64,000 nt of DNA from Chloroflexota bacterium (GTDB taxonomy: Bacteria > Chloroflexota > UBA6077 > FW602-bin22): assembly GCA_004297775.1 (NCBI GenBank), contig SCUE01000005.1, positions 1 to 64,000 of the forward strand, read 5' to 3'. Below, piece by piece: positions 9,695 to 20,207 of the stretch. The notes under the pieces are model-generated. The model ran no database searches and was not told the DNA's origin. It saw only the letters and a program-made list of their open reading frames with translations. The stretch's first letter is position 1. The number at the start of each line of letters is the position of its first letter. Position numbers and translations under genes: made by a program.

Positions 9695-9764
9695 AACGGA
9701 CGTTCCGGATAAGGAAGTGGAATGATCGGTTTAGATGCCTATGATGGCGGAGAGGCTAGGCCGG

Positions 9765-12700
9765 TTACGGCCCGGCGATCACCGAGAAGTTGTCGAAGGT
9801 CGGCCAGAGCGCCGAGTTGCCGCTCGATTCGGCGAACAATCCCGCGTACGTCGCGTTGACGGGCGGATTGGTCACCGTGATCGGGCCTAGCGCCAGGTTG
9901 CCATCGACGTAGACGTTCATCACCGTTCCCGACGTACGCGCTTCCAAAGTGCGATCGACCGTCGATACGTACGCCGTTGCCTGTGACGCGATGAGCGTCC
10001 ATGTCCCGTTGACGAGTTCCCAAACCTCAATGCTGCCACCGGTTGAGAGATGGACGTAGACGAGATGCGTCCACCAGTCCGGCGTCGTTCGCGCGATGAG
10101 TCCACCCACGGCCGGGGACGATGACCGTGCCTTCAGTTTGGTCGTCACGCGCTGGTCGGTCATGTTGGCTTCGAGCCGAATGTAGTTACCGCTCGCGGGC
10201 GGTCCGCCGACGCAGGCAACGCTCGATAGGCAGATGTTCCAGGCGCTGCCATCGCCGGACCAGATTTGGCCGCTATCCGCCTTGCCGATGCCGCCATTGG
10301 CACGGTTGAAGCTGTCCGACGCTCCGCTGCTATACGGCGTGGCTGTCGGACCGGTCGGAGTGTTGGTCGACGTCGCGGTTGGCGGGATCGTCGTCGGAGT
10401 GGAGGTTGGAGAAGTCGTCGTCGCGGCGGAGACCGCGAAGTCGTCCAGTGTCGGCCACTCGGCGACAGTGCCGTAGTTGCCGAGGTAGAGGCCGGCGCCA
10501 GCCGCCAGAGCGTCGTTCGTGTCGGTAATAACGGGGATTCCAGCGATTGGGACGCCGTTCCAGAGTACTTGAATCGATGCGCCGACCGCGGTCACGGTGA
10601 TCGTGTTCGTGGAACCAACACCAAGCGTGACCGACGAAGTGGCGAGCGCGTACCAGTACGGCGCGTCGTAGCGCCACAGGACCATCGTGCCGAGGTGATC
10701 GACCTCGACGAGCAGGAAGCGGACCCAATCGGGCCGCGCGCGGAAGACGAGGCCGCCGGTGCCGGTCGTGCCGGACTTCTGAGCGAGTGTGACCGACGCG
10801 GTGTGGTCCAGCGGCACGCCTGTCGTCAGGATGGCGTACGAGCCTTCACCGGACATCGTCTGAACCTTCGCCTGACCCGTGGCGATGCCGAAGGTGCCGT
10901 GTCCGGAGCGCGTACTCCAGGCGCCGCCGGTCGGGGCCGTGCCGAGGCTCGCCGCGTCCGCGCGGGTGAAGCCGTCGCAAGCGTACGGGCACGCCGTTGC
11001 GGTGGGCGTGAGAGTCACGGTTGGCGTGAACGTCGCGGTGTTCGTCGCGGTCGCGGTGGCGGTGAAGGTATTCGTCGGACTGCCAAGAGGAACCGCCGTG
11101 TCGGTCGCGGTCGCTGTCGCCGTGAACGTCCACGTCGGCGTAAAGGTCGGCGTGAACGTCATCGTCGGCGTCGGAGTGTTCAGAAGATCGGTCTGTGACG
11201 GCTGGACACGCGACTGTTGGGCGACCGTATCGATGCCGATGAGCGCCGTCTTTGCGGAGAGGGGCACAGTGACATTGACCTCGAACTCGACGCCCCATCG
11301 TTCCCCTGGGCCGATCAACGTCCCGGACGGCACCGTGAAGGTCCAATTCTGCAACTGGTAGGACGTTCCGGTGACGGCGTTTGTCGCGGCCTGCCCGGTC
11401 GTGTAGAGGAGGGCGGATGTGCCCAGTGTGTCGATGGCGTAGAGATTGGCGCGAATGAACGCGGTACCACCGGCGGCGTTGCCACGTGAGTAGACGTTGA
11501 ACGTCCAGGGACCGCCGAGATCCCAGTTTCGATCGAGTGGCGCCGCGTTAGACGCGAAGATCGAGCGTCCGCCGCCGTCAACCAACGTGACGATTCCGGC
11601 CGTACCGATGCTGCCACTCAATGTGCTGAGCGTTCCAACGGGCGCGGCGGATGTAATTGTCTTGTAGGTCGTCGCCCCAACCAGCACTGTCGCGTTGTGG
11701 AGGTTGTGCCCCGGCACCGGCGTCGCGGTCGCGGTCGCGGTCGCGGTCCACGTCGGCGTATCGGTCGCGGTGGCGGTATTCGTCGCAGTGTGGGTTGGCG
11801 TGCAGCACGGCAGTGGCGTATCGGTCGCCGTCGGCGTCGGCGTGATCGTGAAAGTCGGTGTCGGTGTCAACGTGAAGGTCTCGGTGACAGTCGGCGTCGG
11901 CGTGACCGTCTGCGGGCTGAAGACACTCAGCACGCGCGAGCCCTGCGCGACGGTGTCGATGCCGAGATCGGCTGTCGTTCCGTTCTTCGGCGACGTTACA
12001 TTCAACTGGAACTGAATCGCCCACCGCTCGCCGGGTCCGATAAGCGTGTCGAGCGGCACCGGATAGTTGAACGTGCTCTGTGTCCAGGCCGTCGAAATGA
12101 GGGCATTCGATGCCGACTGATTGCTGACTCCGCTGATGTAGGCGACGCCGGTTGTATCGACTCGATACAGAGTCGCCTGCAAGTAGCCGGTCGCGCCGGT
12201 CTTGCTGGCGCGCGTGAACACAGTGAATGCCCAGTTCCCGCCCAGATCCCAGACCGTGCCAGCCGGAACCACGTTCGAGACAAAGATCGAACGGTTGGCC
12301 GGATCGAGGAAATTCTTCAGGCCATTCGACGTGGCACTGGCGGCCAGACTCGTGAGCGAGCCAATCGGTAGCGTGGGGTTGGAGGTGTCGTACGTCGTGC
12401 CACCCACAAGGACCGTCGCCGCGTGGAAGTAATCGGCCGGGATCGGCGTGTGCGTGTTTGTCGGGGTCGGCGTCACCGTTGGCGTCTCGGTTACGGTCGG
12501 CGTGTCGGTGGACGTGGCAGTGACGGTAAATGTGTTCGTCGGGAACGGCGTGAAAACCGGCGTGTCGGTAGACGTCGGCGTTGGCGTAAACGTGGCCGTC
12601 GGCGTGAATGTCGACGTGGGCGTGTTCGTCACGGTCGGCGTCGTCGTCGGCACGAAAGCGACAAGTGCCGGCGTCGTCTGACTGCTTTCTGTTGAGGTGT

Positions 12701-14894
12701 CCAGGCGAAGCTGGGCGTTCACGTTGTTCCCCGCGGTCGACGTGACGTTGACCTGGAACTGCACGCCCCAGCGCTCGCCCGGTAAGAGCGTCGTGTTCGT
12801 CGGAACGTTGCCGGTCCATGTGCGCGACGTGTAGGTCGTCGTCGTGAAGTCGTCAGCCGTCGCATACGGCGTCGTCAGGACGAGGTTCGGAATCCCATCG
12901 GCGGCGACACGATAGACAATAGCCCTCACCTGGCCGACCGCCGTGTTGTTGTTGCTCTTGCGGTCGAACGTCGTAAACGACCAGGTGCCGCCGATATTCC
13001 ACATCTCGGTCACCGGCACTGGCTGCGAGACGAAGATCGAAATGCCGCCGCTCACAAGGTTCTTCGTCCCGGTCGTGCGCATGCTTGCCGAGAGCGTCGT
13101 GGCCGTTCCGGTCGGCAGGGTTGTGTCGGCGGTCATGAACGTCTGGGTGCCAACGGCGGTCGTCGCGCCGTGCAGGTAGTGGACGGCGGTCGCCGTGAAG
13201 ACGGAGCCATTCTGATTCTTCGGAATCGGCGTCGGATTGGCCTTCTTGACCGGCGCGATGGTGTATTCGGTCAGACGGGGACCGTTGCCCGAGAGATCGC
13301 CGTCAACCGTGACGCCCTTCGCGATCGGCCCGTTGATACGGAGCGTCGCGTGCGGCTTGGCGGATCCCTGCTTGATCGTCAGAATGAGCTCGAATTGATG
13401 CGGCGTAGCCTGAACCGCGCCGGTGCCGCGAATCGTCACCACGTTGGCGGAGCGCTGGACGGATTCGACCTGACCGTTGCGCAAATCGATCCCCGTGGAC
13501 GAATCGCGGTACGAAACCGTGCCAGTCGGGTCGCCCGGCGGCTCGACCTTGAGGCTGACGGCGACAACCGCCTTCTTGCTGTTGACGAGTGAACTCGACC
13601 CGGTCACACGGTACGGCTTGTCGGTTGCGGTTGTCGTCGTCGTTGTCAGCGCTGGAAACGATGATGCGCGCTGACGGGCGAGATCGACCGCCCGCGCCGC
13701 GTTGACGCGGCCGCCGCCGACTGTCCGATTTCCCCAGGCGACGCGATCGACCGAGTCGGTCAAGATCGCGGCGAGTCCGGATTGCGTCGCGTTCGGCGCG
13801 GCCGTCAGAGCAAGCGCGGCGACACCCGCGACGTGAGCCGCGGCCTGCGATGAGCCGGTGAGCGTGCCGTAGCGGTTGCCGGACATGGTCGAATAGATGT
13901 TTGCGCCCGGCGCGCCGAGCGTGACCCACGACCCGTAGGTGCTCGTCGCGATGATCTGATCGTTGGCGTCGCTCGCGGCGACCGACACGACCCCCGGAAT
14001 CGAGGCCGGATAGGTCTTGGCATTTGCCCCGGTGTTGCCGGCGGCCGAGATGACGAGGATGCCAGCCTGGCGGGCACGATCGACCGCGTCCGCCAACGCC
14101 CGCGATTGCGTCGATCCGGTGAGACTCAGGTTGATGACGCGGGCGCCCTGCGCGATCGACCAATCGATCGCCTCGATGACGTCGATGTAGGTTCCGGCGC
14201 CAGTGTCGTCGAGCGCACGAGCGATGAGCAACTGGATGCCCGGAGCAACGCCCGTGCCGCCGGTCTGGTTGTTGTAGGCGGCCGCAATCGTGCCGGCGAC
14301 GTGCGTGCCGTGGCCGTTGCGATCGATCGCGTCCGGCGCGGATGAGAAGTTCGCCATCGCGGCGATCTGATCTTTCAGATCGGGGTGGGTCGGATCGACG
14401 CCCGTGTCGATGACGGACACCAGGACGGAGGGCATGCCTTTTGTCGTGTCCCAGGCCTGATTCGCGACGATCTTCGCGAGACCCCACTGCTGAGCGTAGC
14501 CCGGATCGTTCGGCACGGCGGCCGACCGAACGCGGGCATTGTGCTCGACGTACTTGACGCGCTTATCCTTCGCGTAGTTCGCCTTGGCTTGGGTCGCGGT
14601 GGCCTTGCCGACCCGGACGACCTGGACCGGCTTGAGACCAGCCTGCTTCTTCAGCTTGCCGCCGGCCTTCGCGTGAACGTCGTTGGCCTGGATCGCCCCC
14701 TCGGTCGTCAGACCGACGATCAGCTCGTCGAGGATTTCATCGGACACGGCCGATGCTGGCGCTTGAGTCTGGGCTTGAGCGGCGGCCGTCGAGATCGGGG
14801 CAATCGCCAGCCAGAGATTGAGAACGATCGCGAAAACGAGCCCGACGCGCGCTCGCGCCTGACGAGGCCCAACTGTGGTCCGACTCCGCCCCAT
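9765..14894 (-). CDS. secreted multi-domain subtilisin-like (S8) protease with Thr/Pro linkers
   Basis: Giant exported serine protease, 1709 aa from ATG 14894, chosen because AGGTGAG lies 6 nt upstream and a clean signal peptide follows (Arg-rich n-region, hydrophobic core, cut near STAAAQA). Residues about 45-125 look like a subtilase propeptide. The S8 domain spans about 130-400 with Asp163 in VIDTGVD, His195 in GHGTHVAG and Ser349 in [11 protein letters not shown]. Three homologous beta-rich modules of about 165 aa follow (near 565-750, 815-995, 1060-1240; each contains WxxGGxWxFxxxxR and LxPGERWxxxF). Two LamG-like domains end the protein (near 1305-1485 and 1530-1709). Modules are joined by Thr/Pro linkers of the TPTxTxTPT type. 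No sortase motif or C-terminal membrane anchor is seen. Likely a cell-surface or extracellular depolymerising protease. Confidence 0.9.
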   Translation of the reverse strand: MGRSRTTVGPRQARARVGLVFAIVLNLWLAIAPISTAAAQAQTQAPASAVSDEILDELIVGLTTEGAIQANDVHAKAGGKLKKQAGLKPVQVVRVGKATATQAKANYAKDKRVKYVEHNARVRSAAVPNDPGYAQQWGLAKIVANQAWDTTKGMPSVLVSVIDTGVDPTHPDLKDQIAAMANFSSAPDAIDRNGHGTHVAGTIAAAYNNQTGGTGVAPGIQLLIARALDDTGAGTYIDVIEAIDWSIAQGARVINLSLTGSTQSRALADAVDRARQAGILVISAAGNTGANAKTYPASIPGVVSVAASDANDQIIATSTYGSWVTLGAPGANIYSTMSGNRYGTLTGSSQAAAHVAGVAALALTAAPNATQSGLAAILTDSVDRVAWGNRTVGGGRVNAARAVDLARQRASSFPALTTTTTTATDKPYRVTGSSSLVNSKKAVVAVSLKVEPPGDPTGTVSYRDSSTGIDLRNGQVESVQRSANVVTIRGTGAVQATPHQFELILTIKQGSAKPHATLRINGPIAKGVTVDGDLSGNGPRLTEYTIAPVKKANPTPIPKNQNGSVFTATAVHYLHGATTAVGTQTFMTADTTLPTGTATTLSASMRTTGTKNLVSGGISIFVSQPVPVTEMWNIGGTWSFTTFDRKSNNNTAVGQVRAIVYRVAADGIPNLVLTTPYATADDFTTTTYTSRTWTGNVPTNTTLLPGERWGVQFQVNVTSTAGNNVNAQLRLDTSTESSQTTPALVAFVPTTTPTVTNTPTSTFTPTATFTPTPTSTDTPVFTPFPTNTFTVTATSTDTPTVTETPTVTPTPTNTHTPIPADYFHAATVLVGGTTYDTSNPTLPIGSLTSLAASATSNGLKNFLDPANRSIFVSNVVPAGTVWDLGGNWAFTVFTRASKTGATGYLQATLYRVDTTGVAYISGVSNQSASNALISTAWTQSTFNYPVPLDTLIGPGERWAIQFQLNVTSPKNGTTADLGIDTVAQGSRVLSVFSPQTVTPTPTVTETFTLTPTPTFTITPTPTATDTPLPCCTPTHTATNTATATDTPTWTATATATATPVPGHNLHNATVLVGATTYKTITSAAPVGTLSTLSGSIGTAGIVTLVDGGGRSIFASNAAPLDRNWDLGGPWTFNVYSRGNAAGGTAFIRANLYAIDTLGTSALLYTTGQAATNAVTGTSYQLQNWTFTVPSGTLIGPGERWGVEFEVNVTVPLSAKTALIGIDTVAQQSRVQPSQTDLLNTPTPTMTFTPTFTPTWTFTATATATDTAVPLGSPTNTFTATATATNTATFTPTVTLTPTATACPYACDGFTRADAASLGTAPTGGAWSTRSGHGTFGIATGQAKVQTMSGEGSYAILTTGVPLDHTASVTLAQKSGTTGTGGLVFRARPDWVRFLLVEVDHLGTMVLWRYDAPYWYALATSSVTLGVGSTNTITVTAVGASIQVLWNGVPIAGIPVITDTNDALAAGAGLYLGNYGTVAEWPTLDDFAVSAATTTSPTSTPTTIPPTATSTNTPTGPTATPYSSGASDSFNRANGGIGKADSGQIWSGDGSAWNICLSSVACVGGPPASGNYIRLEANMTDQRVTTKLKARSSSPAVGGLIARTTPDWWTHLVYVHLSTGGSIEVWELVNGTWTLIASQATAYVSTVDRTLEARTSGTVMNVYVDGNLALGPITVTNPPVNATYAGLFAESSGNSALWPTFDNFSVIAGP
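10990..12650 (-). repeat. GC-rich degenerate tandem repeats encoding Thr/Pro linkers
   Basis: Three stretches (about 10990-11180, 11710-11930 and 12445-12650) are built from degenerate 6- and 9-nt units such as GCGGTC and GTCGGCGTG on the plus strand. On the minus strand they encode TPT/TAT/TDTP linker repeats between homologous modules. They are coding low-complexity DNA and could recombine to change module number. Confidence 0.75.
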
Positions 14895-15078
14895 CACACT
14901 CTCACCTATCGTCGGCATTCTGGACGCGCGGCGCACCTGCCACGGTCACAGTCCGGTAACGGTTACGGCAAACGCGGTACGCCGAGATCGCCCCGATGCG
15001 CGTTGACACCCCATTCGTATAGCGGCTGCGTTTCATAGGAACAATGGACTAATGGGCAGCGCCGTCCAATTGGGACCT

Positions 15079-16122
15079 TTAGGTCACGTCCCGGTAGGAG
15101 TGGCGGGCTCCCCCGAATGTTTCGGCGACATAGGCACCGTCGTTTTCCGCGACGTAGGCCGCCTCCAACGGCACCTTGCCATGTCCACCCGGAATGTCCA
15201 GGACGTAGAGCGGCATCGCGGTGCCGGATAGTCGACTACGTGTTTCGCGCACGATCGTGCGACCGCGTCGGACCGGTAGGCGGAAGTGTTTCGTGCCACG
15301 CGCCAGATCGGGGTGGTGGAGGTGGTACGGCCGGACGCGGCACTCGACGAGCGCGCGGAAGAGCGTCTCCAGGACCGCGGGATCGTCATTGACTCCGCGC
15401 AAGAGAACAGTCTGCGCCAGGAGTGGCACTCCGCGATCGGACAGCCGTCCCATGGCCACGCGCAGCGCTGGCGTTACTTCGCGCGGGTGGTTAACGTGCA
15501 GAGCGACGTAGGTCGGCGCGTTCGCGGTCAGCTCGTCAATCAGGCGCTCTGTCACGCGCTCCGGATCGACCACCGGGGCACGGGTGTGTATACGCAGGAC
15601 ACGCACGTGCGGAATTGCGCGGGCGCGGGCGAGCGCATCGGCGATGAAGGTGTCCGGCAGCGCCAGGATGTCGCCACCGCTGAAGATGACCTCCCAGATC
15701 TCTGGATGCGCCGCGACGTAGGCATACGCCGCGTCGATCTGTTCGGGGCGGCGGGCGCTGGCCGGCTTGCCAACGAAGTCGCGCCGAAAGCAGAACCGGC
15801 AGTGAACCGAGCAGACGGCCGTCAGAAGAAGAAGTGCGCGGTCGCGATATCGATGGACGACGCCAGGCACGGGACTGTGCGCCGCGTCGCCGATTGGATC
15901 GGTCAGCGTCGCGTCATCGTCCTCGGCCTCGGCTGAATCGGGGATTACCTGGCGCCGGATCGGATCGTTTGGATTGCGCCAGTCGATCAGGTCGAGGTAA
16001 CTCATTGGCGCGACGAACGCCATGGAAAAGTCGTCCTCCGGCGGGAGCACCGTGGCCGCATCGACGCCGCGATCTCGAAGGTACGCCTCGAGTTCAGCCC
16101 GCCCGCGGACGATGCGACTCAT
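15079..16122 (-). CDS. epmB: radical SAM lysine aminomutase, EpmB type
   Basis: KamA-family radical SAM enzyme of 347 aa. The 4Fe-4S/SAM site is CSVHCRFCFR (CxxxCxxC). The PLP lysine is probably in DIPGGHGKVPL. The two acidic residues that hold the lysine substrate in lysine 2,3-aminomutase have counterparts in HPDLARGTKHFR and YVLDIPGG. The length matches E. coli EpmB (about 342 aa) rather than free-standing lysine 2,3-aminomutase (about 416 aa). It lies 31 nt behind efp, which is directly behind epmA, so the predicted role is making (R)-beta-lysine for EF-P. The PGGxGK motif looks more like the true aminomutase, so a free-lysine aminomutase remains possible. Confidence 0.85.
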   Translation of the reverse strand: MSRIVRGRAELEAYLRDRGVDAATVLPPEDDFSMAFVAPMSYLDLIDWRNPNDPIRRQVIPDSAEAEDDDATLTDPIGDAAHSPVPGVVHRYRDRALLLLTAVCSVHCRFCFRRDFVGKPASARRPEQIDAAYAYVAAHPEIWEVIFSGGDILALPDTFIADALARARAIPHVRVLRIHTRAPVVDPERVTERLIDELTANAPTYVALHVNHPREVTPALRVAMGRLSDRGVPLLAQTVLLRGVNDDPAVLETLFRALVECRVRPYHLHHPDLARGTKHFRLPVRRGRTIVRETRSRLSGTAMPLYVLDIPGGHGKVPLEAAYVAENDGAYVAETFGGARHSYRDVT

Positions 16123-16153
16123 CGGCCGTCCGTTCGCCCGCGGCGCGGCTCGA

Positions 16154-16714
16154 TCAGGCGCGCTCCAGGTACTCCCGCGTCTCGGGATTGACGGCGATCT
16201 TGTCGCCGTTCTTGACGAACGCGGGCACTTGAACGATGACGCCGTTGTCGAGTGTGGCCGGCTTCATCACGCCGGCGACGGTGTTCCCGCGAGCGGCTTC
16301 CTCGGTGTATTCGACCGTCGCGACGACGCGCTTGGGGAACTTGAGGCCGATGCCCTCGTCCTCGTGGAGGAGGACCTGGTACGGCTCACCTTCCGTCAGG
16401 AATTCCGGCGTCCCAGCCACCGCGGCCTTCATCAGGATCTGATTGAATGTGTCGGGGTCCATGAAAGTGAGCGTGTCGCCATCGCGATACAGGTACTGGA
16501 GGTCCTTGCTGTAGACCTCGTACTGCTCGACCGACTCGCTCGATTTGAACGTGAAGTCCACTGTGCGACCGGTCTGGAGATTCCGAAGCTTCGTTCGGTG
16601 GAAAGCGGAACCCTTTCCCGGATTGACGAACTCGTGCTCGGTGATCTGCCACGGCTCATCCCGATGGATGATATGCATACCGCGTTTGAACTCAGTTGGT
16701 GTCACTTTGACCAT
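16154..16714 (-). CDS. efp: translation elongation factor P
   Basis: EF-P of 186 aa, binding between the ribosomal P and E sites to rescue polyproline stalling. The modification loop is FVNPGKGSAFHRTKLRN with Lys34 exactly at the beta-lysylation position. The C-terminal domain ends in AVNPETREYLERA, preceded by PAFVKNGDKI. It is flanked on the same strand by the modifying enzymes: epmA 2 nt upstream and epmB 31 nt downstream. This strongly predicts beta-lysyl modification rather than rhamnosyl-Arg or 5-aminopentanol forms. The host has proline-rich proteins such as the 475-aa solute-binding lipoprotein and the subtilase that would need EF-P. Confidence 0.97.
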   Translation of the reverse strand: MVKVTPTEFKRGMHIIHRDEPWQITEHEFVNPGKGSAFHRTKLRNLQTGRTVDFTFKSSESVEQYEVYSKDLQYLYRDGDTLTFMDPDTFNQILMKAAVAGTPEFLTEGEPYQVLLHEDEGIGLKFPKRVVATVEYTEEAARGNTVAGVMKPATLDNGVIVQVPAFVKNGDKIAVNPETREYLERA

Positions 16715-16716
16715 CG

Positions 16717-17748
16717 TTACTCGTCGCTCCTCAGCCGGAAGATTTCATCGGCGGGAAACCAGAGTACGTCGCGAATCGACGCGGCATCCGCCATGAGCAT
16801 CACCAGCCGGTCAATGCCGAGAGCAATCCCCGCTGAGGGAGGAATGCCGGCCTCAAGCGCGACGATGAACTCGTTGTCGATATCGTAGACCACGCGTCCG
16901 CCCATACGCCGCTCTTCGCGCTCTCGCTCTAGCCGCGCGCGCTGCTCGTGGGCGTCGGTCAGTTCGCCGAACGCGTTCGCCAACTCAATGCCGGCGATGT
17001 ACAGCTCGAATCGCTCGGCGCGCGGAGGCGACGCACTGTTCAGACGCGCCAGCGCGGCCATGGACGCCGGATAGTCGTACAGGAAGAGTGGTCGGTCCGG
17101 CGGGAATCGCGGCTCCACCTCATTCAGAAATATCTGGTGATAGGCCTGTTCCCACGTCGTCATTGCGTCGACGGTGTAGCCCCGACGCGCGGCCGACGCG
17201 ATCAAATCGTCATCGAGATCGACCTCGGCGAACTGCGCGAACGCCTCGGCGACCGTAAGGCGAGGCCAGGGTGGTGTGAAATCGATTGACCTGCCCTGAT
17301 AGACGAGACGATCGCAGCCGGCCAGTTCGCGGATGAGCCCTTCACAATCGTCCAGCAGGTCGAAGTACGTCGTGTCGGCTCGATACCACTCCAGGATCGT
17401 GAACTCTGGATTGTGATAACGGGACGTCTCCTCGAGGTTCCGAAACGACTTGCAGATCTGGAAAATCCGGCCGAGGCGTGCCGCCAGCAGCTTCTTCATT
17501 GCGTATTCGGGCGAGGTCGTCAGGAATGCTCGGCGCCGGGTGCCGGACGCCGTCCGCAACTCGGTTTCGAACACTTCAAGGTGCGGCTCCATCCCGGGCG
17601 CGCCGACGAGCAGCGGTGTCTCGACTTCACGAAAGTGGCGCGCCTTGAAAAAGGCGCGGATGCCATCGATGACTCGTTCGCGCGCGAGCAGCGCCGCCAT
17701 GTCTCCGCCGTCTCGAATGCGCCGCCAGTTGGGATACGCTACCGACAT
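16717..17748 (-). CDS. epmA: EF-P beta-lysine ligase (GenX/PoxA-type LysRS paralogue)
   Basis: Class II lysyl-tRNA synthetase-like catalytic domain of 343 aa with no anticodon-binding domain, as in E. coli EpmA (325 aa). Motif 2 is [20 protein letters not shown] and motif 3 [15 protein letters not shown]. The substrate-pocket segment is [20 protein letters not shown]. It attaches beta-lysine to Lys34 of EF-P. The ATG at 17748 overlaps the divergent dehydrogenase start codon at 17747-17749. CATAAT lies 8 nt upstream on the minus strand with no Shine-Dalgarno, suggesting a leaderless message covering epmA-efp-epmB. Confidence 0.93.
   Translation of the reverse strand: MSVAYPNWRRIRDGGDMAALLARERVIDGIRAFFKARHFREVETPLLVGAPGMEPHLEVFETELRTASGTRRRAFLTTSPEYAMKKLLAARLGRIFQICKSFRNLEETSRYHNPEFTILEWYRADTTYFDLLDDCEGLIRELAGCDRLVYQGRSIDFTPPWPRLTVAEAFAQFAEVDLDDDLIASAARRGYTVDAMTTWEQAYHQIFLNEVEPRFPPDRPLFLYDYPASMAALARLNSASPPRAERFELYIAGIELANAFGELTDAHEQRARLEREREERRMGGRVVYDIDNEFIVALEAGIPPSAGIALGIDRLVMLMADAASIRDVLWFPADEIFRLRSDE
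17735..17740 (+). promoter_or_regulatory. -10 box of leaderless promoter for the 17747 dehydrogenase
   Basis: TACGCT ends 6 nt before the ATG at 17747. The box lies inside the first codons of the divergent epmA. Confidence 0.45.
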
Positions 17749-18781
17749 GAGGAACCATTATGTGTCGTTCTTGTCGGCGAATCAGGCGACCCTGGCTGAG
17801 GAGGACATCGTCCCGGACAGCCTGAAGGCTGGCGAAGCGATCGTCCGCGGCGAGCATTCGATTGTCTCATCCGGGACCGAGGGCGCGACCTATACGGATC
17901 TCGTGAGTCAGATGCTGAATCTCCAGAACCTTCAGCGGGGCTGGCCCCGGAGGACCGGGTATGGCCACCTCGGTCGGGTCGTGGCAACCGGTCCCGGCGT
18001 CACGAACGTCAAGGAAGGCGATCGCATCCTGACGTTTTCGAATCACGGCTCGCACACCCGAGCGAACGTCGGACGCTTCGCTCTCCATGTTTCGGACGGC
18101 GTGACCGGGCAGCGCGCGGTCGCGACGCGCATGGCTGGCGTCTCTGCGACCGCACTGCGATCGTCGTCGGTCCAACCGGGCGATCGCGTCGCGATCATTG
18201 GCCTGGGACTCGTTGGCAACTTCGCGGCCCAACTCTTCCAGTTGGCCGGCGCCCGGGTCCTCGGGCTCGACGTCGCGCCGCGTCGGCTCGAGATCGCGCG
18301 CGCCTGCGGCATCCACGAGGTCGCGAACGCGACCGATGGCGATCCGGTCGCGCGGGTTCGTGAGTGGAGCGGCGATGATCAGGGTGTCGAAATCGCGATC
18401 GACGCGATCGGTCATGCTCCGATCGTGGCGCAGGCCGTGGACATGACCCGTCGCCACGGCGAGGTGATTCTGCTCGGCTCGCCGCGAGCGCACCACTCGA
18501 CCGATGTCACGCCGATGTTGACGCGTATCCACCTGTTGGCGATCCGGATGATCGGCGCGCTCGAGTGGACCTATCCGATTCCGGCGAGCACTGAGCGATC
18601 GCGCTTCACGATCGAGCGCAACTACAAGCAGATCCTGGAGTGGATCATCGCCGGGCGTCTGATCGCCGATCCACTGATCAGTCATGTGATGTCGCCCCGC
18701 GACTGTCAGGTCGCCTACGACGGCCTGACGAACAAGAAGGACGAATACACCGCCGTCATCTTCGATTGGAGTTTGCTGTGA
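17747..18781 (+). CDS. MDR-family dehydrogenase (BchC/threonine-dehydrogenase-like, non-structural-zinc)
   Basis: Medium-chain dehydrogenase of 344 aa. It has a substrate-domain motif [14 protein letters not shown] in place of the catalytic-zinc CGTD, and no four-Cys structural lobe. The Rossmann motif [21 protein letters not shown] is intact. Proteins of this kind act on sugars or alcohols in catabolic clusters, but the substrate is unknown. The ATG at 17747 was chosen over a longer in-frame extension because that extension lies antisense within epmA and because the beta-strand YVSFLS begins the family domain. The gene is divergent from epmA with overlapping start codons. Downstream, about 120 bp of non-coding DNA separates it from the convergent fucosidase. 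Confidence 0.85.
   Translation: MRNHYVSFLSANQATLAEEDIVPDSLKAGEAIVRGEHSIVSSGTEGATYTDLVSQMLNLQNLQRGWPRRTGYGHLGRVVATGPGVTNVKEGDRILTFSNHGSHTRANVGRFALHVSDGVTGQRAVATRMAGVSATALRSSSVQPGDRVAIIGLGLVGNFAAQLFQLAGARVLGLDVAPRRLEIARACGIHEVANATDGDPVARVREWSGDDQGVEIAIDAIGHAPIVAQAVDMTRRHGEVILLGSPRAHHSTDVTPMLTRIHLLAIRMIGALEWTYPIPASTERSRFTIERNYKQILEWIIAGRLIADPLISHVMSPRDCQVAYDGLTNKKDEYTAVIFDWSLL
17757..17762 (-). promoter_or_regulatory. -10 box of leaderless promoter for epmA-efp-epmB
   Basis: CATAAT on the minus strand ends 8 nt before the epmA ATG at 17748. It lies inside the first codons of the divergent dehydrogenase gene. Confidence 0.5.
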
Positions 18782-18905
18782 AAGTCATCAGGTCCCGGTC
18801 TCGGAATCGACCTGAACCTCGACGCGATCGCGGCACACCCGTGCCAGCCGCGCGACATGAACCTCTCCAGCCGAACTCGTTGGACGACGCGGCGGTAATG
18901 CCGCG

Positions 18906-20207
18906 CTACTCCTTCAGGAAGATCTCAACGACCGGTACGAGTACGTCGGGGCGCTGGACGGGCAGGACGAGCGTCGCGTCGCTGGCCGAAATGCCGCGAA
19001 GCGAGGTGTTCGCCTGGCCTTCGTCGCGACCGCCATCGAGAACGCGAATCTCCGAGCCATCATGGAGCAACTGCGCATAGGCGATCTTGCCGCCGAGGCC
19101 GCTGAGGTGAGCGTGCTTGAACGGCCAGGCGAAGAGATGCAGGTAGAGGCGACTCCCGCGGGCGGTGTACCGACCATCGGGCGGAGACACGTGCTCGGTG
19201 GCGGTGGCGCCGTAGATCGATCGGCTGTGGAGGCGCGTCCACTCACCGATGCGAGCGAGCGTGGCGCGGGCACGCGGATCGAACTCGCCGCGCGCGGTCG
19301 GTCCGACATTGAGAAGCAGATTGCCGCCCTTCGAGACTGAATCGACCAGCATTCGGACAAGAAGATCGGGCGACTTCCAGTCCAGATTGTCGCGGTCGTA
19401 GCCCCAACTTCCGTTGAGCGTCTGGCACGCTTCCCACATGACCGGCTTGCCATCGACGTGGACCCAGCCGCGTGGTTGGTACTGCTCGGGCGTTGTGAAG
19501 TCACCCTGCACCTCGGCACGGTTGTTTAGCAGGATGCCCGGCTGCAACTGGCGGACCATCGCGACCAGTTCGTCGGAGCGCCACTCGTTTCGTCCCTTGC
19601 CGGGCAGACCCTCGTAGGATGGGCGATCGCCGTACGAAAAATCGAGCCACATAACGTCGACGCGGCCGTAGTCGGTCAGCAGTTCGCGCACTTGGCCATG
19701 GAGGTAGGCAGCGTAGCGTGTCATGTCGCGTTCGGCGTTGCCGGCCCGATACACCGGATCGTCGCGACGCGGGTGGAACATGTCGGACGGAAAGTCGGGA
19801 TGATGCCAGTCAATCAATGAGTGGTAGAAGCCAACGCGGAGGCCGGCGGCCCGGAACGCATCGACGAACTCTCGAATCAGATCAAGCCCCGCCGGCGTGT
19901 TGGTCGCCTTGTAGTCGGTCAGCTTCGAGTCCCAGAGGCAGAAGCCGTCGTGATGCTTTGTCGTGATGACCGCGTAGCGCATCCCGGCCGCCTTCGCGTC
20001 GGCTGCCCACGTCGTCGGGTCGAAGAGATCGGGGTCGAAATGGTCGAAATAGGGCTGGTAGGCTGCGTCGGTGATGCGTTCGCGGCTCTTCACCCACTCG
20101 TGCCGCGCCGGGAGAGCGTAGATGCCCCAGTGGACGAATAGCCCGAATCGGTCGCGAGTGAACCATGCTGAGTCACCGATCCTCGCGGCCGGTTGAGGAA
20201 CGTTCAT
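18906..20207 (-). CDS. alpha-L-fucosidase (glycoside hydrolase family 29)
   Basis: GH29 enzyme of 433 aa that hydrolyses alpha-linked L-fucose. Family motifs: RFGLFVHWGIYALPARHEWV near the N-terminus, ITTKHHDGFCLWDS, and VDVMWLDFSYG, whose Asp is the probable nucleophile. GNLLLNVGPTARGEFD is the usual segment ending the barrel. The C-terminal part (about 340-433) is a small beta-sandwich. There is no signal peptide, so it acts on imported oligosaccharides. Its start overlaps the LysR gene by 4 nt. With the nearby enolase-superfamily enzyme and oxidoreductases it suggests use of fucosylated plant or algal glycans. Confidence 0.92.
   Translation of the reverse strand: MNVPQPAARIGDSAWFTRDRFGLFVHWGIYALPARHEWVKSRERITDAAYQPYFDHFDPDLFDPTTWAADAKAAGMRYAVITTKHHDGFCLWDSKLTDYKATNTPAGLDLIREFVDAFRAAGLRVGFYHSLIDWHHPDFPSDMFHPRRDDPVYRAGNAERDMTRYAAYLHGQVRELLTDYGRVDVMWLDFSYGDRPSYEGLPGKGRNEWRSDELVAMVRQLQPGILLNNRAEVQGDFTTPEQYQPRGWVHVDGKPVMWEACQTLNGSWGYDRDNLDWKSPDLLVRMLVDSVSKGGNLLLNVGPTARGEFDPRARATLARIGEWTRLHSRSIYGATATEHVSPPDGRYTARGSRLYLHLFAWPFKHAHLSGLGGKIAYAQLLHDGSEIRVLDGGRDEGQANTSLRGISASDATLVLPVQRPDVLVPVVEIFLKE

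Noticed and set aside
9683..9764. SAM riboswitch or T-box in front of metX
   Set aside because: Only about 80 bp are available, TATACT lies 6 nt before the start, and no aptamer motif is present.
11700..11930. Regular short repeats that resemble a CRISPR array
   Set aside because: Units are 6-9 nt, contiguous and without spacers, and they encode the Thr/Pro linker of the subtilase.
13303..14487. Long open frames antisense or out of frame to the subtilase (for example 394 aa minus at 13303-14487, 413 aa at 11578-12819)
   Set aside because: They are Arg/His-rich shadows of the true frame, have no motifs and follow from GC-rich third positions.
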